Source of the DNA: Maratus speciosus | Lineage: Eukaryota > Arthropoda > Arachnida > Araneae > Salticidae | Direction of reading: 5' to 3' | DNA length: 64,000 nt | Assembly (NCBI GenBank): GCA_963932465.1 | Contig: CAWVRF010001077.1 | Location: forward strand, 1 to 64,000 | Shown here: in pieces, positions 22,798 to 34,439 of the stretch | Layout: each line of letters opens with the position of its first letter | How positions within the stretch are numbered: the stretch's first letter is position 1 | The notes under the pieces: generated by a model | Told to the model about the DNA's origin: nothing | The model's database searches: none | What the model saw: the letters and a program-made list of their open reading frames with translations, nothing else | Translations under genes and position numbers: made by a program

Positions 22798-23884
22798 AAA
22801 ATAAATACTTAAAATATAAGAATAAATAAATATTTTGCAAGTAATAAAATATAGTCAATTTAAACTACAGGCTAGAAATTGCAAATGTCTTTTACTACTG
22901 AAGCATGGCGTACGTAATACGTAAAATATGTCTCACATTGCAGTAAACATTTCATTCTTTCAATGAAGACATTCATGGTTTTTTGAACAAAACATTTTTA
23001 TATGTATAATTCCTAACTTCTGAAATAATTTTATTGTAGGTTCCTCATCATCAGATAACTGCGAAATGGTAAAATCTATATCAGTATCAGTAATAAACAT
23101 TTTCTATTAAAAAAATAACAAATAAAAAAGTTTTGCGAGTTCATGATGGAATAAAATAAATTCCATCATTAAAAATATTCACGTTCAATAATTAGCAAAT
23201 GTTAATATGTGGCACGGTTTGCAATAAAAATCGTTTGCACGATTAGGGTTGAAATAAATGGCGCGATACCATACATTTTGGCATGGTATCGCGACGAAAA
23301 TTAGAACGAAAAAGTACCACAGTTTTTTTTTTTTTTTTTTTTTTAGTTTTAGTTTTTGAGGCGTTTGAATTTTTTTTTCTAATTGACGAAGTTGTTTTTA
23401 TTTAACCAAAAGGATTGGTTAAAAAATTATTCAATTTGAATTTTTTCGCTTGCTTCTTTTAACAGAATGAAAAGAATGAGTTTTTAGAAATTATCACTTG
23501 AGAAATTCACATTTTGGCGCCAAAGATACTGCCAAATTAGAAAAATATGAAATATCTCTCGAACTATTGGGCTTAAAAGAATTTAGTTAGTACCATTCAA
23601 TTCAGCATACAAAAATACACCAAAATATGTTATCAGTTGAAAAATAACTATAAAATCAGATTTTTGAGGAATTTTTTAAAAGTTCGTTCGATTTTTTACC
23701 CCCCCTTAGGGATGGAATTTTAGAAAATCCTTTCTTAGCGGCACTCTATATCATAAGAAGAATTTTTACCCCGAATTTCAAGACTTTAGGTTCAGTAGTC
23801 TGGGCTGCGCGTTGATTAATACAAAATTCAGACTTTCTTTTATATATATAGATTTCACATGTATTTAATGTAATGTTTTTAATA

Positions 23885-24235
23885 TCATGCCTGAATGAAA
23901 ATTTTAAAATTAAAAAGACATTTTAAATCGGGCATTTATGAAAACTAAAACACAAAATAATATCACACAATAAAATAATTAACTCAATTATAACAGACGT
24001 TTTAGACTTTGTACAAGCTCCCCATTCGTACAAATATCAATCGATCACCAAAAGAACCGTAATCCACATTAACAGTATAAACAATAGTTTCGGTTATGGA
24101 TTGACATTCGTACGAATGTGGAGCTATTACATAGCTTTAAACATCTAATAAAATTCAGTATATTATTTTATTGTGTGATATTATTTATTTTTTAACATTT
24201 AAATGTCTGAATTTAAATTTTTTTTAATGTTAGAT
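23885..24235. repeat. Long imperfect palindrome
   Basis: AATAATATCACACAATAAAA on the left is mirrored at 24159-24185. The inner arms CCCCATTCGTACAAATATCA and ATTGACATTCGTACGAATG also pair. The centre is near 24070. A decayed left half of the same family appears at 31917-32140 (CAGACGTTTTAAGTACTGTA). Confidence 0.6.
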
Positions 24236-24305
24236 ATTTGAAATTTTAGTAAAATGTAATTTTTTATTTTTCATATTGGGATATTTGCCAATGTCACATA
24301 AACAG

Positions 24306-24475
24306 GCGTCGCATTGTATAGGGGAAATTTTATTGTTCCTACCAGAACCCCCAATCAGTAATTTTCATGATCATTTTATTTAATATATGCTATAGAGAGG
24401 TACGTTATATGTATTATTTTCAAAATAGTGGTAAGAACAATGAAATTTTCCCTATAGAATGCGATCCTTGCATAA
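24306..24475. repeat. Short inverted repeat
   Basis: GCGTCGCATTGTATAGGGGA (24306) pairs with the inverse of CCCTATAGAATGCGATCC (24452-24469), and TTTTATTGTTCCTACCA pairs with TGGTAAGAACAATGAAA. The arms are about 42 bp with a loop of about 85 bp, as in a small MITE. Confidence 0.55.
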
Positions 24476-25224
24476 AGTGAACATTTTGAGCTCATTAAAA
24501 TACACATATTTTGAAGATAAAAATTTATGTAATAAAATGTTTTTATATCTATGAAATATATTTTCATAATTACTTTATTAAAAAAAAAGTATTGTGGTAT
24601 AAAACATGTTTATTTTACTTGTGTCATATCAAACTGCGTTACTTGTCGGTGGCAACTACGCAGAGGAATAATATATGCAGACTAAATCAAATAGTTTGTG
24701 ATATTTTATTTCTTTTACAAACTATTACAATTTTTGAACATATTTTTCTAAATCTAATTCCTATTTTACATGTTATAGGAATTATTTCTGTTTTAAATTT
24801 GTTGCGCTATTATAAAGTTAGGTGTTTCTTATATATTTTGCGAGAAAAGAAAACGAAAAAAAAATCTATATTAGAAATTTACAAGATGCATGTACTCAAA
24901 AAATTTCTAATGAGAATGACCCCAATATTTCAGATTAGAAAATTTCTATTTAATATTTCAATCGCAGAATTCGTAATCACTTTGCTTAATTGTAAAAGTT
25001 GTAACATATTTTTCTCCGATTAAGGGGGTTTGGGCTCAAAATTCTATTTTTTTGTTTTTTATAGAGAGATTTTGTTATGAAATTTTTTTCTGAAATATGT
25101 TTTAATATAGTAATAATATTGCATGTAAAAAAAAATCTGAAAAATTTTAAATATTTGTTTTAATGTAAATTTTAAAATTTTAAACATATTTAATTTTTGA
25201 TATAACTCTGGAAGTACCCGTAAG

Positions 25225-25690
25225 GCATGGTGACGTCACGTCGACGTCGTTGTGAAGTCACGCTGTGACATTGTGACCGTCGATGTGACGTCACGTGACG
25301 TCGATGTGAAGTCATTGTGACTAGAATGTGAGGTCGTTATGGCCGTTTTAGAGCTCTTCTGTGACATCACATTGTGACGACTTTGTGAAGTCACGGTGTG
25401 ACAAATTTGTGAAGAGTGTGTCATTTGTGACTATTTTGGTATTAACTTTGTGACGAATTTGTGACGACTGTGACAATGCTTTAGAGTCACATTGAGATCA
25501 ATTTGTGAAATATGTGTCATTTGTGACGAAATTGTCTTTAACACTGTGATGATTCTGTGACGACAGCGACACTTGCTTTGAAGTCACATTGTGACAATTT
25601 TGTGAAAATTGTGTGATTTGTGACGATTTTGTAATTAACGTTGTCACGAATATGTGACTAGTGGCAATGTTGTGAAGTCACACTATGACA
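25225..25690. repeat. GTGAC/GTCAC-rich array
   Basis: Dozens of GTGAC, GTCAC and TTTGTGA words are packed here, in loose units of about 20-60 bp such as TTTGTGACGA and GAAGTCACATTGTGAC. The palindrome TGACGTCA occurs at 25231 and 25286. Confidence 0.8.
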
Positions 25691-26281
25691 TACTTGTACA
25701 GTTGTAAACACGTATGCATGTCACACATAGTCATAATTATGCATGTTGTAAAATCATTTACATCTATAACGTTAATATACTTCGGCGATACATCGCAATT
25801 AAAACTTGGGGGCCGCTATAACAAGGGTATACCAAAAGAATTTTATTGAATCAAAATGCAATACCCCGCAGACTTCAATTTTTGTTGCACCTTTCTTTCC
25901 TATTGCAATAAATGAGAATATTGAAGACAACTGAATGATCAATATATCACTTTTTTTTTTCAAAATTAGCTATTTGTTAAAAGCATTAAAATTACCAAAG
26001 AAACAATTTGTTTAAATAGTCAAATCTTTATCAAAATGAAATTTGTGTTAAAAATATAATATTTTAATATATATACAGTACTTTTTATATTCTTTAAGCT
26101 ATAGAAAATACTGAATGAAATTAATTTATTTCATTTAATACGCATTACAAACTCGAAGTCACTGGTGAAGTTGAATTTTTTCGATTACACAACATTTATA
26201 ATAATAAAAAAAAAAAGAAAGATAAAAAGGAATGCCGATATTAAGTAATTAAATTTTATATGTTTTATGACATTGATTACC

Positions 26282-26284
<3 letters not shown>

Positions 26285-26310
<26 letters not shown>
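26285..26310. repeat. AT dinucleotide microsatellite
   Basis: An uninterrupted run of TA/AT repeats. A similar run lies at 26451-26470. Between them is AT-rich sequence without recognisable features. Confidence 0.85.
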
Positions 26311-26315
<5 letters not shown>

Positions 26316-27159
26316 TGTAATTCAAATAAGTTGGGCCTGAGAAAATAGGATACTTCTTTGTTATAGAGGCCCCTATAAATTTGATTATGCAAAAATTGCA
26401 GTAACGACATTGCTAAGATCATTGTGAAGTTTATGCATGCGTTATATACCTATATATATATATATATATATACACTCGAAACGCTCATCATGTGCCATAT
26501 AGTCATTATATACGTATTGTTTACGTCTTTTATGCCACATACATGCATTACAAAATTTACGATGTACATTTTACCAATAACCATTTGAAACTACTCAAAT
26601 GAAAAATACAGCTTTGGTATAGAAAATTAACTGAGTATCACCAGTATCATTATGTTGAGAATTCTAAGAACAATTTCGGCAATACTCGTTCTGTTGGAAG
26701 ATAGCAGCAATAAATAAAATCGTATTTTTAAGCTCACTGTAAAAGTGAGTAAAACTTTTGGGTATGCATATAACGGGGATACAAAGGGTTAATTTATTTT
26801 ACATCAGGGTTTGCTTGAAGTAAAATCCATATATAAAACAACTTTTTGATTATTAAAAAATAAATTTAATAATTGATTGCCAAAATTACATTTTTATTTA
26901 TGAAATTATATATTATAAAAATAACTCTTACTATCTATGATTTTTTAAAACAATAATAACTTATTGCTTATAAAACACAGCACCGCAGCTACTCTATTTT
27001 GCGTCTAATATGAAAGTTTTTATGTTTTGCCAAAGATCTATCTGGCTGGATATATGTTGCCATGACATATATAACCCTGATATTATCATAAATAGTACAA
27101 AGAGATTAGAATCTACAACGAAATTTTTAGAATAAAGTCTGGTGAAAGTTTTATAAATA

Positions 27160-27582
27160 CAGTAGAACACCGATTATCGGAACTCCAATTAACCGAACTT
27201 CCAATTATCCGAGCAGCATATTTCTCACAAAGAATTCTTTTTAACCGAATTTCCAATTATCCAAATATTTCTCTCTCTAAAAAAGAAAAAAAAAAACACC
27301 TAACTTCCAATTTATTTTTTGCTTAAATTATAATCTCTGAAGTTTAGAAAATGATAAAAAGAGAAAAAAAATTAAATAATAAAGTACACAAAAAACAATT
27401 TAAAAAAAAACAATTTTTAAGCACTCCAGTACTAAGTGGTGCTGTCAGTCCTAAACCTAGATAAAGTGTGAAGGTTTAGAATAGTCAGGAACATCCCTTA
27501 AACTGTCTGCCCATTTATCCGAACTTTTGCTTATCCGAACTAGGGTCGGTCCCGACTTGTTCGGACAATCGGCGTTCTACTG
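27160..27582. mobile_element. Tigger MITE, deletion derivative
   Basis: It starts TA|CAGTAGAACACCGATTATCGG and ends CGGACAATCGGCGTTCTACTG|TA. The subterminal AACTTCCAATTATCCGA repeats and the 3' GGTCGGTCCCGACTTGTTCGG box are shared with the larger element at 53312-54296. It lacks that element's transposase remnant, so it is an internally deleted sister. Confidence 0.9.
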
Positions 27583-28556
27583 TATATATTGTATTAGAAA
27601 TACAAATAATCATATTTATTTTTATATGACACAATAAAACAAAATAATGAAGACAGTATCAAATGGTTAACTACTTTTTAATGTAAATAAAGTATAAAAA
27701 TTGAGACCATAAACACAAAATAGAGCCACACATAGGTTCATTATTATTACTAATATTTTATTTACAAGATTATGGTAATTATAAATAAGAAATCCATTTT
27801 AATCACGCTGTTTATAAAGAATGTATAATATCGATACTTTGAAATTTATCTCGATAAAATCATTCAGGAAATAAAATGATAAAATTATCCAGAAAAAAGT
27901 AAATAATAAAAGATGGTTATTACATTTTAGATTCCTACCGTTCAAGTATTTGCGTTATTTTTAAAGTAAAATCACATTTAAACACTTACTGATTGCGTAA
28001 CTTCTATATTTTCATTTGCCAACAGACTTCTAGTTCACTTTGAAAACATTTCAGTAAGAATGTTTAACAACTGAAAAGCTTCCACCCGCTATGACTGTTT
28101 CTTTATAGATTTTAAAACATTTCTCAGGTTGAATAATACATTAAATAATCATTTTTTCCCCTTAACATTACATATCTACGATCTCTTTTAATAGTATACG
28201 TTTCCGTTGTGTCTTATTTTTTATAAATTCCTCTTCTGAGCAGATGCAATTTTTTAAAAATAAAAACATGCAATGCAAATTGTTTAAGACCATCACTTAA
28301 TACAAAATTAAAAAATTATGTTTGCCAATAATTTTATTCCATAAAAATCCCTTTTTTAAATAATTTAAATAATTTAATTATCTTTAAATGTTTATTAATT
28401 ATATTAATGATTGATTATAATACTTGTCCATATACTTTCATATTTATGACACCATGTGGTTTTAACCAAATATTTAAATAAGGAAATAAACCAGATTAAA
28501 ATTTAATTTAAATCACTAATTTTAATAATCTGATCAAAGCTGTTGAAAAGGAAGTT

Positions 28557-28799
28557 AGATATTTTAACAAAATAAAAAATAAATGTAATGAAATATTTGT
28601 GTTCTATAACATGTTTATTAGAAGATAACTAAAATCATAGTAATTAAAAAAAAAAGCAAACAGGGAAAATAATATTTTAGATATTTCAATAAAATAAAAA
28701 ATAAATGTAATGAAATAATTATGTTCTACAGCATGTTTATGAGAAGCTAACTAAAATTGTTGTGATTAAAAAAAAAAAGCAAACAAGGAAATTAATATT
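28557..28799. repeat. 122-bp tandem duplication
   Basis: AAATAAAAAATAAATGTAATG and the following GTTCTAYARCATGTTTAT...AAAGCAAACARGGAAA occur twice back to back with few differences. It directly borders the candidate exon at 28809. Confidence 0.8.
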
Positions 28800-28808
28800 T
28801 TTACATAC

Positions 28809-28896
28809 CTAATTTCATTGACGTTGTACGTGATACTTTGATTTTGGGGAACCAATTAAATCCGATAATAAGTACGATAGCAATGACTTGAATCAT
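28809..28896 (-). CDS. Possible first coding exon with signal peptide
   Basis: On the minus strand an ATG at 28896 opens a frame for about 29 residues beginning MIQVIAIVLIIGFNW. This is a hydrophobic stretch like a signal peptide or membrane anchor, followed by a basic segment with K-I-K-V-S-R. At 28808 the frame meets GTATGT, a good splice donor, after G; unspliced it ends two codons later. The upstream sequence to about 29130 is unique and less AT-rich, as expected for a 5' UTR and promoter. No downstream exon could be identified, so product and function are unknown. A chance open frame is quite possible. Confidence 0.3.
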
Positions 28897-30189
28897 CTTC
28901 AACAAGTCAAAGCTACCGTAATTTTCTCGGGTTTATATTCTGTTAGCTGAACTAACTTATATCCTGAGAACGTTCTTGTTTCAGTTTTTAAATCCATGTC
29001 AACACGTCTATGCTGTCCAGTGTCCACAGAACTTCCCGCGTTTATTCTAAAAAGCTTCACTGTTACTTTTATCCGTTATTCTGCGGTCGAGTCGTAACAA
29101 CTGAAATAGTGCAGATGCAGACGATTTTTAAGTTTCGAAGTTCGAAGCAGATGTTTTCGGTTTTATTTGTTTATCTATAAACAGTTTCGGAAGGAAATTA
29201 AATGCGTAATAATTTTATCAAATTGTCTCTAATTCAATTTCTTGCTTGGAAATGTTTTATTGTATTTCACCTTTTATTTTTATCAGTTTTACTGAATTGT
29301 AAAGTTTCATTTATGTAAATTATAATAATAATATTATCCATAACTAGAGTTTACTAGATAAAACATTGCTTAATTTTTCGAAATGTGTACAAATTAATTT
29401 AATGGTAATTACGAAGACCCCCTCTTTTTTTAAAAGTAAAATTTGTATCACAGGTAATATATACAAAATATCTTCTAAAAAATACAACAAGATTATCGAG
29501 AAGAGATGAGTTTTTCTTTGTCAATCTGTCATTCTCTTAATATTAATTTTCTGTAGAATAAAACATCTTGTAAAATAATTTTAAGATATATTTTGAAAAC
29601 AAAAAATAAAATATGAATAAATAATTATGTCATGGGCTTTGCATAAATTGTGCATAAATTTTATATTCGGGAAATGTCAATTTTATTTTAAACGTCTGAA
29701 AGAAGTAGAATTAAAAAAAAAGTTAGCTAAAATAGTGAAACACTAAGAGGAAAAAAAATGACTTGAATGCAAATTATAAAGCAAGAAATGCATATATGAC
29801 TAAACTTTGAAGACGCTTTCTGCGTGCTCATTAAAATCTGCAGACTTAACTGTAATAGAAAGTTTTTAGTTTGGAACCACAGAACTGTTTCGAGTACTCT
29901 TTGAGAAACTTCTAGTATAACAGATGATCATTTACAAAAATCTTTGTAAAAGATAAGTCGAGGTCTGTTTACCTAAAACATTTTTTTAATAATATGAAAT
30001 TCGCATAATTAGGAAATCTTTTTGTGTCCTGATGAATTAATTACATTTTATGTTATATGAAAATAAAAAGTTTTGGTTAGAGGCACAGAGGCAACTTGGA
30101 CCACGGTTTAAAAAAATTTTAAATCCGGCAGAAAAATATTTTTTACAGTAAATAACATGTTTTTATTATTTGTTGTAATTTTCTTAAGT

Positions 30190-30330
30190 TTTCTAAGAAG
30201 TTCACATCTCAGTCACAATGTGACATCACTGAGTGGTGGCATTTTGGTCACAGATGTGACGTGACCACAGTGACTTACAGTGACGTCACAATGACGTCTC
30301 TGTGACCATGCATGCTATGAGGGTACTTAC
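30190..30330. repeat. GTGAC/GTCAC-rich block, right side
   Basis: It has the same vocabulary as 25225-25690 in opposite arrangement, ending with CATGCATGCTATGAGGGTAC, the inverse of the left block's flank. TGACGTCA occurs at 30281. Confidence 0.75.
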
Positions 30331-30823
30331 TTGATTTACAAATTTTTTACACTTTTGTGTACAGAAAATGTGAAATTTTAATTTGACTCCAAGATTTCTT
30401 AAAATATTGATTAGGAATTTTATATAAAAAAAAATTAAGTAAAAAAATGAAGTTTTTTATTAATGTTTTGCATTAATTAGCCTATTTTCGCAATTATCAC
30501 TCAAAATTAAAAATCCTGAAGACAAATGATTAGAAATATAGCATAAAATCTCTGTTGAAGATTTCATGCATGTATCTTGCAAGGAACTTTAGATATATTC
30601 TTTTAAAATAGACAAATCGTGAAAAAATTCATTCTGAGATAAATGAAGTTAAAGTCAGTTAAAGTGCATCGCTTCTCAAGGCAAAAGGTGTTATATCTCT
30701 GGATCTCATGAAGATAAAAGCATGCGGTTTGTAGTATTTAATGCTAAAAACTCAGTATTTTGTTTTAAGCCAATAAAAAATTTGCATTTGTTTTTGAGAA
30801 TTTTTAGTCCCGGACCCCCTTAA

Positions 30824-32790
30824 ATAAAGCAAAACAGTTCGTTAAGCCTTTCTCGGGCGGTATCCTTAAGAAAGGATACCTAATTTTGTCTTTTTTTTTA
30901 CTGGCACCCAGAATATTTAATTACAATTTTCCTTTTATAACGTACTTGAAAATAAAAATAGTTCTTATTTTCTAAAAAATTCTTTATAAATTCTGGTGTA
31001 AGTCCATCATTTCATCAGCTTATAAACAGAATTACTCCGCTCTGGAACACTAAATATATCAACAACTGGTACAAAATTAAAATATTTCGATTTCAATCAG
31101 AAATTTCAGCATAAACTCTATAAAATAGAAACAATATAGAAATAAATTAAATAGAAAAGTTAAATAGTTTTAAATAAAAATCCTGGCGTAAAACATTTTT
31201 AATAAAAGTTGAATAAAATTTCCTGCATGTTTAGAGTTCAATAACTGTACGCACTCTGATTTGTATTAAATATACAACTTTTTCATCTAATATGCCTTTT
31301 ATTACAAAACATAAAACACAACAAAATGATTTGCTCAAACGTTAGTAATAAAACATCATAAAAAAAACAAACCTGGAAGCAACTCTTCTTGAATAAGTGC
31401 CTCTACTTTTCTTCTCAATTTAAAATCCTCTGCATTGCTTTCCCGTTATTTAATAACTGTGGTTAAATTTGGAACAAATGTAATTTTGATGCTAAAAATC
31501 AATAAAGAGAAGGAAAATAAACCATAATGACGCTTATCCCGTAGGATCTATCTCATATTTGTAGCTTCATTAAACATTGTAAATTAGTTTTTTGGTAATT
31601 AGGTACTTGATACTGAAAAGGGATCAAGTGCTGCGCGCTACAGGTTGCATTTTTAAATATTTCTAATAACTATAGTTTACAATTAAATAAATGCTTCATA
31701 TTTTAGATATGTATTGGCTTACATTATATTTTTTGTGGAATCATTCAATAAAATAAATCGAAATTCTATCTTAAGATTGTTCTGTTTCAAATAATTGCAT
31801 TTGAGAATATGTTGAACTTTTATTTCACTGTCGTATTCCTTACAGTTTGAAGGAATAAACATGGTTAATATACCACACCACTATTTCTAAAAAGTAATCT
31901 TCAGCTTTTTAAAATAAGAAAACTTATTACGTCTGAATAAAAAAATTTAAGATTAATAAGGCATTTAAAATTAGATATTTATTAAATATAAAAAATAAAA
32001 AATATTATTATATTAATAATATATATAAATTATTAAATATAAAAATAAAAACACACTAATACAAATAATAAAATCGAATAATGTAGCAGACGTTTTAAGT
32101 ACTGTACGAGTCCTTCATTATTACAAATGCCAATCAAGACCGAAGATAAATTTTTATACATGTTCAGGGGGGAACATACTTCATATTAGGACCGCATATT
32201 CCGGTGGAACTGAACATGCTTCAGTTATTCTGTTACACTTGTAAACAATGGAGTTATGAATAAAGCGGAATTGACATATAGTGTATTGTCTACAAATTGC
32301 CAGTGAAGTAACTGAGGAGGTTGTCACAAGATTGCGGCTCCTTTTTTTTTTACATCGGGTCAACAGTTTCTGATTACCACTTTAGTAAACTTCCGGATCA
32401 AATTTTAACAGGAAATTTTCTTTTTTTTAACTTTCCTACCATGTTGAAATTTTACTCAACCTTAATAAAAACATTTCACACCAGAACTTTCTTTAAAAAC
32501 TATTTAACGTATTTATTTATGATAATTTCGCTACCTTTTATTAATCTTACTTCACGAAACTTTTTCTGGTTCGAATCGAATGAAAGGAATTACAGAAATG
32601 GGTCGATTTGACCCAATCAGGGTAGGAAGGTAATGAAGCCTTTTTTTACAGAAATTTTCGCTCATAATTGCGGTTAAATTTTCTATTTGTTTTTACTGGT
32701 GGCAGTGTGTCCAGGTACTATAATCTTTTTCACTGACACTGATAGGAGGCCGTCTTGGTTGTCACAATATGGTGAAAAACAGAACCTGAC
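30824..32790. other. AT-rich sequence with one dispersed repeat
   Basis: 31470-31750 is a diverged copy of 16830-17100. 31917-32140 resembles one arm of the 23885-24235 palindrome. A minus-strand frame at 31378-31424 ending at a weak donor was judged too short to call. Nothing else was recognised. Confidence 0.45.
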
Positions 32791-32932
32791 TACCGCCGAA
32801 GTAAACTTCCACCAGTAAGAAGAAATATCTGTATTTGCCATTTGTTACGACTGAAATTTTAAATTAATTAGGCGTTTAAGTCAGAAGAAAATATCTATTT
32901 CAATTTACTGGTGGAAGTATGCTGCGGCGGTA
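32791..32932. mobile_element. MITE with ACTTCCACCAGTAA termini
   Basis: The left end, TACCGCCGAAGTAAACTTCC, is mirrored by GGAAGTATGCTGCGGCGGTA; ACCAGTAA/TTACTGGT extends the arms. A sister lies at 36030-36171. Confidence 0.65.
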
Positions 32933-32974
32933 ATGAACCCCAGCGAAAGAAGTAGCCGCTGAAGCTTCACTATT

Positions 32975-33182
32975 TTAACCCTTTGGGGACGAGCGACCAG
33001 TATACGTGCCACGTAAGGTGATCAGAATCCGTGATTATTCTCACCAGTAAATTTTTATTGTAAATTTTCCCTTTATTAAACCGAGCATTTTCCCGATTTA
33101 ATTAACTAAAAATTTCTGCTTTAAAAACCCAGTGATAAAAGATTAAAAATTCTGTAAAAGACTCTCGTCCCGAAGGTGTTAA
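32975..33182 (+). mobile_element. TTAA MITE, GGGGACGAGCG subfamily
   Basis: TTAACCCTTTGGGGACGAGC at the left and TCGTCCCGAAGGTGTTAA at the right, with TTAA at both borders. The interior (GATCAGAATCCGTG, CACCAGTAAATTTT, GATTAAAAATT) matches the copies at 14957-15153 and, inverted, 43361-43570. Confidence 0.85.
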
Positions 33183-33839
33183 GGATATGTCAGTTCCTCT
33201 TTAGTTCCACGTAATCAAGCCTTCTAATTTGTTTTTCTTTACTTTTCAAATTATAGTAGTTGGATTTAATAATTCTAGATTTTGAAAATATTTCGGTAAT
33301 TAAACCAAACCTCAATAATTTTAAAAGTAGATTTTTTTTTAAGAAGGCTGGTTTACAAATGTTCAGAAATCACGCCTAAAAGAAGCGTGAACAATTCCAT
33401 TGGAATATGCGATCATTCATTGATGTTTTTTCCCTCGTGAACATGTATAGATATCTGCTTCGATCTCGGTTGACAAGTGTATGATTAATGGCTTATAAGG
33501 AGCTTAAATTTTTATTGCATTAATTTAATTTATTTTGTAATATCAGTGTACTGTTTTTACTTTTATATTTATTAAATGTATAATCTTAAATTATTAATTT
33601 AAATTTGTCAACATTATTAATTTTTAAATTTTCGCCTTATTTAAAGGAAAAATAAAAGATTGCCGTGCAAAAAAAAAAAAAAAAGAGGCTAATCGATTGT
33701 GAAAATTTTACTTTTATAATGGATAACAGCACAAAGATGAAGAATCAAAAAGCTTTGTTAATTTGTTCGGATGCTACAGAAAACATATTTATTGGTACTT
33801 TTTTAGTATAGTAGTACTTTTTTAGCCTTGGCGGAAAAA

Positions 33840-34240
33840 TTGGCTTAACGTGAGAAAGAAATTTGAGAGCACATTTCCACACAACCTATTCACTATTTTG
33901 TATACACGAGCAATGATTGAAATATAGAATCTGTTTAATAAAAATAAGTCATTTATCCATAGCTTCCAATTCTTACACTTGTTGTACCACAAAAATGTTA
34001 TAGTAAATTTTACCTTTTTAATTAGCCGTGATCTACCGATTAAATAAGGCAAAAAATTCTATTAAATTTTTGTAGTTAAGACTAGAGGAAAAGAAGACTA
34101 GAGAAAGTTGGCAGCTAATATTAAACGACTTATTTTTATTAAATAAACTCTATGAATATTGAAAACATTGCTCGTGTATATGAAATAGTGAATAGGTTGT
34201 CAGAAAGTGTGTTCCGAAATTTCTTGTGAATTATCCTTGG
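33840..34240. mobile_element. Inverted-repeat element, ATACACGAGCAATG family
   Basis: Left-arm words CAACCTATTCACTATTTTGT, ATACACGAGCAATG and TAATAAAAATAAGTC recur inverted at 34115-34230. The arms are about 115-130 bp with about 85% identity by eye. A relative at 47215-47840 is split by a GGTAC-family element. Confidence 0.65.
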
Positions 34241-34347
34241 GTAAAGACAGATTTTTCACAATGAGCACCTACTGCCACCCACACGCGGTTGTAGTGGTTA
34301 TATAGCCCTTGGTCCCCTGCTGTTAGTAAGGCAGTTCAGTCGCGGTG

Positions 34348-34439
34348 GGTGGAAGTGGGGGATTACAGGGACACTCAAAAGAATTCCATTACATTACGGC
34401 CTGTGGGAAAAAATCGTTTGAGATAGTTTTTAATCTTTA
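34348..34439. repeat. Fragment related to 51090-51190
   Basis: It contains ACAGGGACACTCAAAAG and CATTACATTACGGCC, then GGGAAAAAATCGTTTGAGAT and TTTTTAAT. The order matches the two units inside 50906-51434. The Helitron at 34440 inserted at its edge. Confidence 0.55.

Larger units (their letters stand above)
20834..23852 (-). mobile_element. Non-autonomous Helitron, minus strand
   Basis: On the minus strand it starts with A|TCTATATATATAAAAGAAAG and ends GCGGGCGAAGGCGGCTAG|T, the A|TC...CTAG|T termini of Helitrons, which do not duplicate target sites. A second Helitron at 34440-35312 has related start and end sequences. The interior is tandem-repeat-like (ATTGGGTTCGCCTGATT units) and contains a GGTAC-family MITE. 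No Rep/helicase frame is seen. Confidence 0.75.
25020..30823. mobile_element. Large inverted-repeat element with GTGAC-rich subterminal blocks
   Basis: The left end, TTAAGGGGGTTTGGGCTC followed by AAAATTCT, is mirrored at the right by AGAATTTTTAGTCCCGGAC followed by CCCCTTAA. TTAA borders both. About 190 bp in on the left and about 490 bp in on the right, a second inverted match begins (AAGTACCC...GCATGG), each followed by GTGAC/GTCAC-rich sequence. Neither side of the 5.8 kb codes for a transposase. I cannot assign a superfamily. Confidence 0.5.

Noticed and set aside
24511..25023. Longest open frame in the window (170 codons, plus strand)
   Set aside because: Composition is dominated by I, L, F, K and Y as expected from AT-rich DNA. 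There is no domain, it overlaps a small inverted repeat, and it ends exactly at the border of the 25020 element.
25225..25690. CRISPR-like array
   Set aside because: Repeats are short, variable and without constant spacers; the sequence is eukaryotic.
31378..31424. Minus-strand segment reading EDFKLRRKVEALIQEELLP before GTTTGT
   Set aside because: It looks coding, but no acceptor with a pyrimidine tract precedes it, the donor is weak and it is only ~16 codons.
32321..32611. 96-residue plus-strand frame
   Set aside because: Phenylalanine- and leucine-rich AT noise without start context, domain or splice support.
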